Of a stretch of DNA of 23,756 nt, positions 6,711-13,958 are shown one piece after another (position 1 is the stretch's first letter; each line of letters starts with the position of its first letter). The DNA is from Pseudomonas sp. UBA5782 (GTDB taxonomy: Bacteria; Pseudomonadota; Gammaproteobacteria; Pseudomonadales; Pseudomonadaceae): positions 1 to 23,756 of the forward strand of contig DIEE01000013.1 in the NCBI GenBank assembly GCA_002418465.1. Reading direction: 5' to 3'. The position numbers and the translations under genes are program-made. Below the pieces are notes generated by a model. That model saw nothing but the letters and a program-made list of their open reading frames with translations, was not told where the DNA came from and searched no databases.

Positions 6711-6726
6711 TGTAGCAAATCCAACA
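6711..6726. promoter_or_regulatory. NifA upstream activator sequence for iscA-nifUSV
   Basis: A perfect TGT-N10-ACA match lies about 128 bases upstream of the predicted start site, a standard distance for a NifA enhancer. Confidence 0.7.
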
Positions 6727-6820
6727 AAGCGTTGTCGGCGTCCCCTTCCACACAGCCTCGGCGCCTTCTGCATCCAGCACCCTCCCTTTTAAAACAACGA
6801 CTTAGCCATTCAAAACGATT

Positions 6821-6835
6821 TGGCACAGGCCATGC
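6821..6835 (+). promoter_or_regulatory. sigma54 (-24/-12) promoter of the iscA-nifUSV operon
   Basis: TGGCACA-N4-ATGC has a perfect TGGCAC -24 core and a near-consensus -12 (ATGC for TTGC) with correct spacing. Transcription would begin near 6847 and give a leader of about 30 bases containing the CCGGAGGT ribosome site of iscA. Confidence 0.82.
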
Positions 6836-6877
6836 TCTATCCCCTCTGTCATCTCATGAAGATTCCGGAGGTCAACC

Positions 6878-7201
6878 GTGATCAACCTCACAGCCCAAGC
6901 CGAACAAGCCATCCACCGATTCATCCAGGGTGCCGAGGGGCAAGTCGCCGGTCTGCGCGTCGCGGTAGCCGGGGGCGGCTGCTCCGGTCTGCAGTACGCC
7001 CTGCGCCTGGAGTCGAGCCAGGAAGAAGACGACCTGGTGCTGACCATCGGCAGCGTCACCCTGCTGGTCGATCCGCTCAGCGCCCCCTCACTGGACGGCT
7101 GCAACATCGACTTCGTCGACAGCCTGGCCGGCAGCGGCTTCCAGTTCAGCAACCCCAATGCCAAGACCCAGTGCGGTTGCGGCAAGTCATTTGCCGCCTG
7201 A
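6878..7201 (+). CDS. iscA: IscA-type A-type Fe-S carrier of the nif cluster (IscA-nif / HesB-like)
   Basis: This A-type carrier of 107 residues holds C35 in GGGCSGLQYAL and the paired C99 and C101 in QCGCGKSF, the three conserved ligands of the IscA/HesB family. Such proteins accept or store iron or Fe-S clusters; IscA-nif in Azotobacter works beside NifU and NifS. An additional cysteine, C75, lies in LDGCNIDF. The start is GTG 6878, supported by a strong GGAGGT site five bases upstream; no closer ATG gives the full N-terminus (MINLTAQAEQAI). It is the first gene of the sigma54-driven transcript and is followed 13 bases later by nifU. Confidence 0.95.
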   Translation: MINLTAQAEQAIHRFIQGAEGQVAGLRVAVAGGGCSGLQYALRLESSQEEDDLVLTIGSVTLLVDPLSAPSLDGCNIDFVDSLAGSGFQFSNPNAKTQCGCGKSFAA

Positions 7202-7214
7202 GAGGAAAACCGTC

Positions 7215-8105
7215 ATGTGGGATTACTCGGACAAGGTCAAAGAGCACTTCTTCAGCCCACGCAACGCCGGCGCGCTGGAAGGCGCCAACGGTGTCGGCGA
7301 CGTCGGCTCGATTTCCTGCGGCGACGCCCTGCGGCTGATGCTCAAGGTCGACCCGGACAGCGAGGTGATCGAGGACGCCAGCTTCCAGACCTTCGGCTGC
7401 GGCTCGGCCATCGCCTCGTCCTCGGCGCTCACCGAAATCATCAAGGGCAAGACCCTCGACGAAGCGCTGAAGGTCAGCAACCAGGACATCGCCGACTACC
7501 TCGACGGCCTGCCGCCGGAAAAGATGCATTGCTCGGTGATGGGCCGCGAAGCCCTGCAGGCCGCGGTGGCCAACTACCGTGGTGAAGTCTGGAGCGACGA
7601 TCACGAGGAAGGCGCGCTGGTGTGCAAATGCTTCGCGGTGGACGCGGTGCTGATCGAAGACACCATCCGCGCCAACAAGCTGACCACCGTCGAGGAAGTC
7701 ACCAACTACACCAAGGCCGGCGGCAGCTGCGCGGCCTGCCACGAAGGCATCGAGGAAATCCTGGTCAAGGTGCTCGCCGAGACCGGCGTGGCCTTCGACC
7801 CGACCGCCACGCCTGCACCGGTGGAAGCCGCGCCGGCGCAGATGAACACGCTGCAGCGCATCTGCCGCATCGAGCAGGTCATCCAGGCCGTGCGCCCGCA
7901 GCTGCAACGCGACCACGGCGACATCGAGCTGGTCGACGTGGATGGCAAGACCGTCTACGTGAACATGATCGGCGCCTGCTCCGGCTGCCAGATGGAATCG
8001 CTGACCCTCAACGGCATCCAGCAGAAGCTGATGGAAGAGCTGGGAGAATTCATCCGCGTGGTACCGACCCGCGCCGGTTCGCTGACCCGCGCCATGGGGA
8101 ACTAG
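7215..8105 (+). CDS. nifU: NifU, Fe-S cluster assembly scaffold
   Basis: NifU is the nif-specific scaffold on which NifS-derived sulfur and iron form clusters for nitrogenase. All three domains are present in 296 residues. The N-terminal IscU-like domain has C35, C62 and C106, with the assembly-site aspartate in SCGDAL. The central permanent [2Fe-2S] domain has C137, C139, C172 and C175. The C-terminal Nfu domain has C255 and C258 in GACSGCQM. The first seven positions match the Azotobacter numbering exactly; the linker around 195-210 (TPAPVEAAPAQ) is somewhat shorter than the Azotobacter one. ATG 7215 follows an AGAGGAAA ribosome site; an upstream in-frame start would run into iscA. nifS starts 3 bases later. 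Confidence 0.98.
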   Translation: MWDYSDKVKEHFFSPRNAGALEGANGVGDVGSISCGDALRLMLKVDPDSEVIEDASFQTFGCGSAIASSSALTEIIKGKTLDEALKVSNQDIADYLDGLPPEKMHCSVMGREALQAAVANYRGEVWSDDHEEGALVCKCFAVDAVLIEDTIRANKLTTVEEVTNYTKAGGSCAACHEGIEEILVKVLAETGVAFDPTATPAPVEAAPAQMNTLQRICRIEQVIQAVRPQLQRDHGDIELVDVDGKTVYVNMIGACSGCQMESLTLNGIQQKLMEELGEFIRVVPTRAGSLTRAMGN

Positions 8106-8108
8106 ACG

Positions 8109-9317
8109 ATGGAAACCATCTACCTGGACAACAACGCCACCACCCGCGTCGATCCGCTGGTGGTCGAGGCCATGCTGCCGTACTTCACCGAGCAGTTCGG
8201 CAACCCTTCGTCGCTGCACAGCTTCGGCAACCGTGTCGGCCTGGCGCTGAAGAAGGCGCGCATGCAGGTGCAGGCGCTGCTCGGCGCCGCGCACGACACC
8301 GAGGTCATCTTCACCTCCTGCGGCACCGAGAGCGATTCCACCGCGATAATGTCGGCGCTGCGCGCGCAGCCCGAGCGCCGCGAGATCATCACCACGGTGG
8401 TCGAGCACCCGGCGATCCTCGCGCTCTGCGAGCACCTGGAGAAGGAAGGCTACGTCGTCCATCGGCTGAAGGTCGACGGCAAGGGCCGCCTGGATCTCGA
8501 CGAATACCGCGGGCTGCTCAGCGAGCGCGTCGCCATCGCTAGCGTGATGTGGGCGAACAATGAGACCGGCACCTACTTTCCGGTGAAGGAAATGGCCGAG
8601 CTGGCGCACGCCGCCGGGGTGATGTTCCACACCGACGCCGTGCAGGCGGTGGGCAAGATTCCGCTGGAACTGGCCGACAGCAAGATCGACATGCTCTCGG
8701 CGTCCGGCCACAAGCTGCACGCGCCCAAGGGCATCGGCGTGCTTTACCTGCGGCGCGGCAGCCGTTTCCGTCCGCTGCTGCGCGGTGGCCACCAGGAGCG
8801 CGGCCGGCGCGCCGGCACCGAGAACAGCGCGGCCATCGTCGCCCTCGGCCAGGCCGCGGAAATGGCCCTGGCTTCGATGGAACACGAGAACACCGAGGTG
8901 CGTCGCCTTCGCGACAAGCTCGAGGCCGGCGTACTGGCCCAGATCAGCCACGCCTTCGTCACCGGCGACCCGGACAACCGCCTGCCGAACACCGCCAACA
9001 TCGCCTTCGAGTACATCGAGGGCGAGGCGATCCTGCTGCTGCTGAATAAGTTCGGCATCGCCGCCTCCAGCGGTTCGGCCTGCACCTCGGGCTCGCTGGA
9101 GCCGTCCCACGTGATGCGCGCCATGGGCATTCCCTACACCGCTGCCCACGGCACCGTACGCTTCTCGCTGTCGCGCTACACCACAGAGGCGGAAATCGAC
9201 CGGGTCATCGAAGTAGTCCCACAGGTGGTCGCGCAGCTGCGCAAGCTGTCGCCGTACTGGAACGACCTGGGTCCGGTGGTCGACCCGCAACAGGCCTTCG
9301 CGCCGGTCTACGCCTGA
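8109..9317 (+). CDS. nifS: NifS cysteine desulfurase
   Basis: NifS is a pyridoxal-phosphate enzyme that converts cysteine to alanine and gives a persulfide to NifU. The 402 residues include the PLP lysine K202 in SASGHKLHAPKG, the active cysteine C325 in SSGSACTSGSLEPSHVM, and the N-terminal YLDNNATTRVDP motif; both catalytic residues have the same numbers as in Azotobacter NifS. VEHPAIL and HTDAVQAVGKIP are further fold-type I landmarks. It lies between nifU and nifV, with a 10-base gap to nifV that includes the GAGGA ribosome site. The nearby cysE would supply the cysteine precursor this enzyme consumes. Confidence 0.98.
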   Translation: METIYLDNNATTRVDPLVVEAMLPYFTEQFGNPSSLHSFGNRVGLALKKARMQVQALLGAAHDTEVIFTSCGTESDSTAIMSALRAQPERREIITTVVEHPAILALCEHLEKEGYVVHRLKVDGKGRLDLDEYRGLLSERVAIASVMWANNETGTYFPVKEMAELAHAAGVMFHTDAVQAVGKIPLELADSKIDMLSASGHKLHAPKGIGVLYLRRGSRFRPLLRGGHQERGRRAGTENSAAIVALGQAAEMALASMEHENTEVRRLRDKLEAGVLAQISHAFVTGDPDNRLPNTANIAFEYIEGEAILLLLNKFGIAASSGSACTSGSLEPSHVMRAMGIPYTAAHGTVRFSLSRYTTEAEIDRVIEVVPQVVAQLRKLSPYWNDLGPVVDPQQAFAPVYA

Positions 9318-9327
9318 GGAACACGCG

Positions 9328-10503
9328 ATGAGAAGCGAGGCTCCGGCAGTGATCATCGACGACACCACGTTGCGCGACGGCGAGCAGTCCGCCGGCGTGG
9401 CCTTCAGCCTGGAAGAGAAGCTGGCGATCGCCCGCGGCCTCGATCAGCTCGGCGTTGCCGAACTGGAAATTGGCATTCCGGCGATGGGCGAGGAGGAGTG
9501 CGAGAGCATTCGCGCGGTGGCCGGTCTCGGCCTGCAGGCCGATTTGCTGGTCTGGTGCCGGATGCACGCCGCCGACCTGATCGCCTGCCGCGGCCTGCCG
9601 GTACAGATGGTCGACCTGTCGATCCCGGTATCCGACCTGCACATCCACAAGAAGCTCGGCCGCGACCGCGCCTGGGTGCTGCGGCAGATCGAATACCTGG
9701 TGCCGCTGGCGCTGGATTCCGGCTGGCGCGTGCTGGTCGGCTGCGAGGACGCCTCGCGCGCCGACCCCGACTTCCTCGCCGAAGTCGCCGAAGCCGCGCA
9801 ACGCGCCGGTGCCCGACGTCTGCGCTTCGCCGACACGCTGGGCATCCTCGAGCCATTCGGCGTCTACCAGCGCATTGCCCAGCTGCGCAGCAACTGCGAT
9901 CTGGAGCTGGAGATGCACGCCCACGACGACCTCGGCCTGGCCACGGCGAATAGCCTGGCCGCGGTGAAGGCCGGTGCCGGCCACGTCAACACCACGGTCA
10001 ACGGCCTCGGCGAACGTGCCGGCAATGCCGCCCTGGAAGAAGTCGCGGTCGGCCTGATGACGCTCTACGGCATCGATTGCGGCCTCGACCTGACCGCCTT
10101 TCCGGCGCTCTCGCAGCAGGTCGCGCTGGCCGCTGGGCGACCGGTCGGCTGGCAGAAGAGCCTGGTGGGCGAGGGCGTGTTCACCCACGAGGCCGGCATC
10201 CATGTCGACGGTCTGCTGAAGGACCCGCTGATCTACCAGGGGCTCGACCCCGCGCTGCTCGGCCGCGAACACCGCCTTGTGCTCGGCAAGCACTCCGGCA
10301 GCCGTGCGGTGCAAGCCAGCTTCGCCCGCCTCGGCATCGAGCTGTCGCTCGCCGACGCCGGCCTGCTGCTGCCGGCGATCCGCGCCCTGGCGGTGCGCTG
10401 CAAGCGCGCACCGCGTGACGAGGAACTGCTCGCCCTGCGCGCGTTGTGCGATTCGACACCGCTTTCGACCGCCCAAGGAGAAGTCCATGCCCACGTCAAT
10501 TGA
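9328..10503 (+). CDS. nifV: NifV homocitrate synthase
   Basis: NifV condenses acetyl-CoA with 2-oxoglutarate to form homocitrate, the organic ligand of FeMo-co. The 391-residue protein starts with IIDDTTLRDGEQSAGVAF, holding the catalytic R16 and metal-binding D17 of the DRE-TIM family. It carries the HAHDDLGLATANSLAAVKAG metal motif and VNTTVNGLGERAGNA, and the downstream VFTHEAGIHVDGLLKDP motif typical of homocitrate and isopropylmalate synthases. The 3' end overlaps the cysE start by 17 bases, with the cysE ribosome site (AAGGAGAAG) inside the nifV coding sequence. Confidence 0.97.
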   Translation: MRSEAPAVIIDDTTLRDGEQSAGVAFSLEEKLAIARGLDQLGVAELEIGIPAMGEEECESIRAVAGLGLQADLLVWCRMHAADLIACRGLPVQMVDLSIPVSDLHIHKKLGRDRAWVLRQIEYLVPLALDSGWRVLVGCEDASRADPDFLAEVAEAAQRAGARRLRFADTLGILEPFGVYQRIAQLRSNCDLELEMHAHDDLGLATANSLAAVKAGAGHVNTTVNGLGERAGNAALEEVAVGLMTLYGIDCGLDLTAFPALSQQVALAAGRPVGWQKSLVGEGVFTHEAGIHVDGLLKDPLIYQGLDPALLGREHRLVLGKHSGSRAVQASFARLGIELSLADAGLLLPAIRALAVRCKRAPRDEELLALRALCDSTPLSTAQGEVHAHVN

Positions 10504-11698
10504 AGCCATGCCTACATTGCGGCAACTGATCGGCGGCGACATCGCCTGCGTGTTCCAGCGCGACTCGGCGGCGCGTTCGCGCTGGGAAGTTCTGACCACC
10601 TATCCGGGCGTACACGCCGTGCTGCTGCATCGCCTCGCCCATCGGCTGTGGCGGCTCGAACTGCGCTATCCGGCGCGCCTGCTGAGCTTCCTCGCGCGGC
10701 TGTGGAGCAACGTCGACATCCACCCCGGCGCGCGTATCGGCCAGCGCTTCTTCATCGATCACGGCGCCGGCGTGGTGATCGGCGAAACCGCCGAGATAGG
10801 TAACGACGTGACCCTCTATCACGGCGTCACTCTGGGCGGCACCACCTGGAACAAGGGCAAGCGCCACCCGACCCTGGGCAACGGCGTGGTGGTCGGCGCC
10901 GGGGCGAAGATCCTCGGCCCCATCGAACTCGGCGACCGCGTACGGGTGGGCGCCAATTCGGTGGTGGTGCACAGCGTCGCCGCGGACCGCACGGTGGTCG
11001 GCATTCCCGGCAAGGAAGTGGTGTCGCTGAAAACCGTGGTCAACGGCGAGGAGGGCATCAATCTGGATCACCACCTGATTCCCGACCCGGTGGGCAAGCT
11101 CATCGCCTCGCTGATCCAGCGCCTGGACCGGCTGGAGAACGCGACGGACGTGCCGGGTGCCGAAGCGGCCGAAGCCCGTAGTGAAGTCGTGCAGCACGAC
11201 CTGCATGCCTTCGGCGTCGACGCCGGCGAAGTGCCGCCGCTTTCGGCCGCGGTCAGCCGCCTGCTGGAGAAAGCCGCGATCCTCTACCCGCAGATCGATG
11301 CCGAGAACCTGCTGCTGGAAGCCTGGTCACTGGCCTCCGACCATCCGCAGGTACTCGGCGCCCTGTATCGCTTCTACTTCTACCGCCATCGCCTCGACGA
11401 CGCTCTGGGCGTCGCCGAACACACGCTGCGCATCAGTGCCACCCAGCTGCGCCTGAATATCGACTGGCGCGCCATGCAGGCCACCGATTTCGCCGGCGAG
11501 CAGAACGCCATGCAGCGCCTCTACCTGCTGGCGCTGAAGGCCTGCGCCTACCTGGAGCTGCGTCTGGGGCGCTGCGCCTCGGCCAAACAACGCCTGGAAG
11601 CGCTCTGCCGGCTCGACCCGGAAAACCGCCTGGGCGGCGCCTATCTGCTCAGCCTGGCCGACCTCTCCGATTACGACTGCACGTCCAACGCCGCCTGA
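10487..11698 (+). CDS. cysE: Serine acetyltransferase (CysE/NifP type) with an extra C-terminal helical domain
   Basis: Residues 1-225 are a short-type serine acetyltransferase making O-acetylserine for cysteine synthesis, which supports the cysteine demand of NifS. The left-handed beta-helix carries D77 (NVDIHPGAR) and H92 (IDHGAGVVIGETAEIG), spaced as in E. coli CysE D143 and H158, and the substrate loop GGTTWNKGKRHPTLG. The usual NifP-type end (DHHLIPDPVGKLIASLIQRLD) is followed by a linker and then about 160 more residues. This tail is helical (SAAVSRLLEKAAILYP, ALYRFYFYRHRLDDALGVAEHTL, AMQRLYLLALKACAYLELRLG) and looks TPR-like. Total length is 403, well beyond the roughly 220-270 expected. 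The frame is continuous and the codon use unchanged. Start ATG 10487 overlaps nifV and has a good AAGGAGAAG site. Confidence 0.93.
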   Translation: MPTSIEAMPTLRQLIGGDIACVFQRDSAARSRWEVLTTYPGVHAVLLHRLAHRLWRLELRYPARLLSFLARLWSNVDIHPGARIGQRFFIDHGAGVVIGETAEIGNDVTLYHGVTLGGTTWNKGKRHPTLGNGVVVGAGAKILGPIELGDRVRVGANSVVVHSVAADRTVVGIPGKEVVSLKTVVNGEEGINLDHHLIPDPVGKLIASLIQRLDRLENATDVPGAEAAEARSEVVQHDLHAFGVDAGEVPPLSAAVSRLLEKAAILYPQIDAENLLLEAWSLASDHPQVLGALYRFYFYRHRLDDALGVAEHTLRISATQLRLNIDWRAMQATDFAGEQNAMQRLYLLALKACAYLELRLGRCASAKQRLEALCRLDPENRLGGAYLLSLADLSDYDCTSNAA

Positions 11699-11711
11699 TG
11701 AGGCCATCGCC

Positions 11712-12020
11712 ATGAGCTACCTGGAAAATGCCCTTCAAGAACTCGAAGGTGCCGAGGAGTTTCTCGACTACTTCGCCATTCCCTTCGACACCCGCGTGGT
11801 TCAGGTCAACCGGCTGCACATCCTGCAACGCTTCCACGACTACCTGAGCCGTAAGACCCTGCCGGAGGAGGAGGCCGAGCGCCACGCCGCCTACCGCGAG
11901 CAGCTGTGCAGGGCCTACGCGGACTTCGTGAACTCCAGCGCCCAGGCCGAACGGGTGCTCAAGGTGTTCAAGGAAGCCACACCCGGCTTCGTCGCCCTCG
12001 GCGACATCACCCGGGGCTGA
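11712..12020 (+). CDS. nifW: NifW, nitrogenase stabilising/protective protein
   Basis: NifW acts in MoFe-protein maturation and protection from oxygen damage. The 102-residue protein shows the family pattern: LQELEGAEEFLDYFAIPFDTRVVQVNRLHILQRFHDYL (given here only as landmarks: AEEFLDYF, VVQVNRLHILQRFHDYL) and a helical C-terminus (YREQLCRAYADFVNSS, AERVLKVF). The start ATG 11712 is preceded by GATGAGG within the short 13-base gap after cysE. It precedes nifZ by 6 bases, the standard nifW-nifZ-nifM order of Azotobacter. Confidence 0.95.
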   Translation: MSYLENALQELEGAEEFLDYFAIPFDTRVVQVNRLHILQRFHDYLSRKTLPEEEAERHAAYREQLCRAYADFVNSSAQAERVLKVFKEATPGFVALGDITRG

Positions 12021-12026
12021 GCCGCC

Positions 12027-12485
12027 ATGCAACCTTCCTACGAATACGGCGATCAGGTCCGGCTGATCCGCAACGTGCGCAACGACGGCACCTATCCGGG
12101 CATCCCCACCGGCACGCTGCTGATGCGCCGTGGCGAAGTCGGCCACGTGCTCAACGTAGGCACCTTTCTGCAGGACCAGTTGATCTACACCGTGCATTTT
12201 CTCGGCAGCGATCGGCGTATCGGCTGCCGCGAGGAAGAGCTGATCGACGCCGCACTGCCGTGGATGCCGAGCCGCTTCGAAACCCGCGAGAAGGTCAGCG
12301 CCGCGCTCGCCCTGTCGGTGGACGGCGAAGTGCTGGTGCCGCAGGGCGCCATCGGCGAAGTGTTCAAGGTGATCCGCGAATTCGAGCGCGGCCAGCCGTT
12401 CTATCACGTGCAGTTCCCCGGACGCCTGCTGGTGGTGCCGGAAAACGCGTTGAGCGACGCAGTCGAAGTGGAGACCGAAAGATGA
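12027..12485 (+). CDS. nifZ: NifZ, MoFe-protein maturation factor
   Basis: NifZ helps convert the second P-cluster precursor pair in MoFe protein. The 152-residue protein has two tandem copies of the small SH3-like NifZ unit. The first runs from YEYGDQVRLIRNVRNDGTYPG through GEVGHVLN and LIYTVHFLGSDRRIGCREEELI. The second has GAIGEVFKVIREFERGQPFYHVQFPG and ends at VVPENAL; these are quoted as landmarks only. The start is ATG 12027, 6 bases after the nifW stop. The 3' end overlaps nifM (ATGA), so NifZ and NifM are probably translated in a coupled way. Confidence 0.93.
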   Translation: MQPSYEYGDQVRLIRNVRNDGTYPGIPTGTLLMRRGEVGHVLNVGTFLQDQLIYTVHFLGSDRRIGCREEELIDAALPWMPSRFETREKVSAALALSVDGEVLVPQGAIGEVFKVIREFERGQPFYHVQFPGRLLVVPENALSDAVEVETER

Positions 12486-13366
12486 AGGCGGTCGATCAGG
12501 AAAACCTGGCGTACATGACCCTCAAGAGCGTGCAGGCACGCTTCGATTGCGAGCCCGCCAGCCTCACCGAAGGGCAGAAAAACGAGGCACGCTCGCAGGC
12601 GCAACGGCAGTACGCCATCGAAAGCGCCGTGCTGGCGTCGGCGATGGCGCAGGACGTGCACATCCCGGCCTCGACACTGGAAGACGCCTTTTCGCGCATC
12701 CGCCAGCGCTACGAGGAGGAAGCGGACTTCATCGACGGACTGGAGCGCGCCGGCCTGGGCGAAGCCGGGCTGCGCCGCGCGCTGCTCTGGGAACTGCGTG
12801 TGGAAGCGGTGATGGACCGCGTGGCGCAGAGCGCCAAGCAGGTCGATCCGGTCGATGAGGAGCTGTTCTACTTCAATCACCTCGAGCGCTTCCACGCGCC
12901 CGAGCGGCGCAAGGTGCGGCACATCCTCATCACCATCAACGAGCAGTTCGCCGAGAACCAGCACGACGTCGCGCTCAAGCGCATCCGTCAGGTCGGCGAA
13001 CTGCTCAAGCGCCATCCGCGGCGCTTCACCCAGCTCGCGCAGAAGCACTCCGAATGCCCCACCGCGATGAACGGCGGCGTGCTCGGCGACGTGCCCCGCG
13101 GCAAGCTCTATCCCGAACTCGACCAGGTGCTGTTCGGCCTCGCCAGGGGCCAGATCAGCGCGCCGGTACGCTCGCCCATCGGCTTCCACCTGCTGCTGTG
13201 CGAAACCATCAGCCCGGCCAGGCGCGTGCGCTTCGCCGAAGCCAGGTCGGGCATCCATGAACTGCTCAGCACCCGGCTGCGACGCGCCAAGCAGCGCGAC
13301 TGGATCAGGTCGCTGTTCGACGAACAGCCTGTTCAGGCGATTGGCAAGGTGGGTGCGGCGGGTTGA
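12482..13366 (+). CDS. nifM: NifM, parvulin-type peptidyl-prolyl isomerase for Fe protein
   Basis: NifM is needed for maturation and stability of the NifH Fe protein. The 294 residues have an N-terminal helical chaperone-like part (to about 140), then a parvulin isomerase domain with VRHILITINEQFAEN, FTQLAQKHSECPTAMNGG, VLGDVPRGKLYPELDQVLFGL and SPIGFHLLLCETI, followed by an arginine-rich tail. There is no signal peptide, so it is cytosolic, unlike periplasmic parvulins. ATG 12482 overlaps the nifZ stop. This is the last nif gene of the window: the Azotobacter followers clpX2 and nifF are absent and gmhB begins 42 bases downstream without an obvious terminator. Confidence 0.95.
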   Translation: MKAVDQENLAYMTLKSVQARFDCEPASLTEGQKNEARSQAQRQYAIESAVLASAMAQDVHIPASTLEDAFSRIRQRYEEEADFIDGLERAGLGEAGLRRALLWELRVEAVMDRVAQSAKQVDPVDEELFYFNHLERFHAPERRKVRHILITINEQFAENQHDVALKRIRQVGELLKRHPRRFTQLAQKHSECPTAMNGGVLGDVPRGKLYPELDQVLFGLARGQISAPVRSPIGFHLLLCETISPARRVRFAEARSGIHELLSTRLRRAKQRDWIRSLFDEQPVQAIGKVGAAG

Positions 13367-13408
13367 TGTAGAATCGGCAGCCCCTCTGGCTCTCCGGATA
13401 CCGCCGAC

Positions 13409-13954
13409 TTGGCCACCCGCAAACTCATCGTGCTCGACCGCGACGGCGTCATCAACGAGGATTCCGACGCCTTCATCAAGACCCTGGATGAATGGATTCC
13501 TCTTCCCGGTTCGATAGACGCGATCGCCGCACTCTCCAAAGCAGGCTGGCAGGTCTGCATCGCCACCAACCAGTCCGGCATCGCCCGCGGCCTGTTCAAC
13601 GCCGCCACCCTGGAATCGATGCACCAGCGCCTGCGCGACCTGGTGGCCGAGCGGGGCGGCCGAATCGCCCTGATCCTGCATTGCCCGCATGGCCCGGACG
13701 ACGGTTGCGACTGCCGCAAGCCGAAGCCGGGCATGTTCCGCCAGATTGCCGATCACTACGGATACAGCGACCTCGCGGACGTCCCCGCGGTGGGCGATTC
13801 ATTGCGCGACCTGCAGGCCGGCGCCGCGGCGGGCGCCACGCCCTATCTGGTGCGCACCGGCAAGGGTCCGATCACCTTGGAAAGGCCGCTGCCGCCCGGC
13901 ACACTGGTCTTCGCCGATCTTTCATCCGTAGCCAGCCACCTGCTCAACGAGTGA
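13409..13954 (+). CDS. gmhB: GmhB, D,D-heptose 1,7-bisphosphate phosphatase
   Basis: GmhB removes the 7-phosphate in ADP-heptose synthesis for the lipopolysaccharide core. The 181-residue HAD-family protein has the nucleophile motif VLDRDGVINEDSD (D10, D12), the ATNQSGIARG motif, the zinc loop CPHGPDDGCDCRKPKPGM (three cysteines and one histidine), and VGDSLRDLQAG. The start is TTG 13409: no in-frame ATG or GTG exists between this codon and the upstream stop (which coincides with the nifM TGA), and no Met occurs before the catalytic motif. The ribosome site is weak. In Pseudomonas this gene sits with the acyltransferase gene next to gyrB, as here, so it marks the core-chromosome side of the nif junction. 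Confidence 0.93.
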   Translation: MATRKLIVLDRDGVINEDSDAFIKTLDEWIPLPGSIDAIAALSKAGWQVCIATNQSGIARGLFNAATLESMHQRLRDLVAERGGRIALILHCPHGPDDGCDCRKPKPGMFRQIADHYGYSDLADVPAVGDSLRDLQAGAAAGATPYLVRTGKGPITLERPLPPGTLVFADLSSVASHLLNE

Positions 13955-13958
13955 TTCG

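Noticed and set aside
6414..6877. CRISPR array or insertion sequence in the inter-operon gap
   Set aside because: The repeats are two different single palindromes without regular spacers, and there is no transposase frame or terminal repeat pair.
7146..9368. 740-codon open frame on the minus strand opposite nifU and nifS
   Set aside because: Same reason: it is exactly antisense to two well-recognised genes, with no ribosome site and no recognisable domain.
13346..13374. Complete sigma70 promoter for gmhB
   Set aside because: The TAGAAT hexamer is good, but the bases 17 upstream (AAGGTG) do not resemble a -35; TTGGCA at 13341-13346 is 22 bases away, too far.
12404..13756. 450-codon minus-strand frame across the nifM-gmhB junction
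   Set aside because: It covers the junction of two real genes and its product shows only third-position GC bias; not evidence for a boundary gene.
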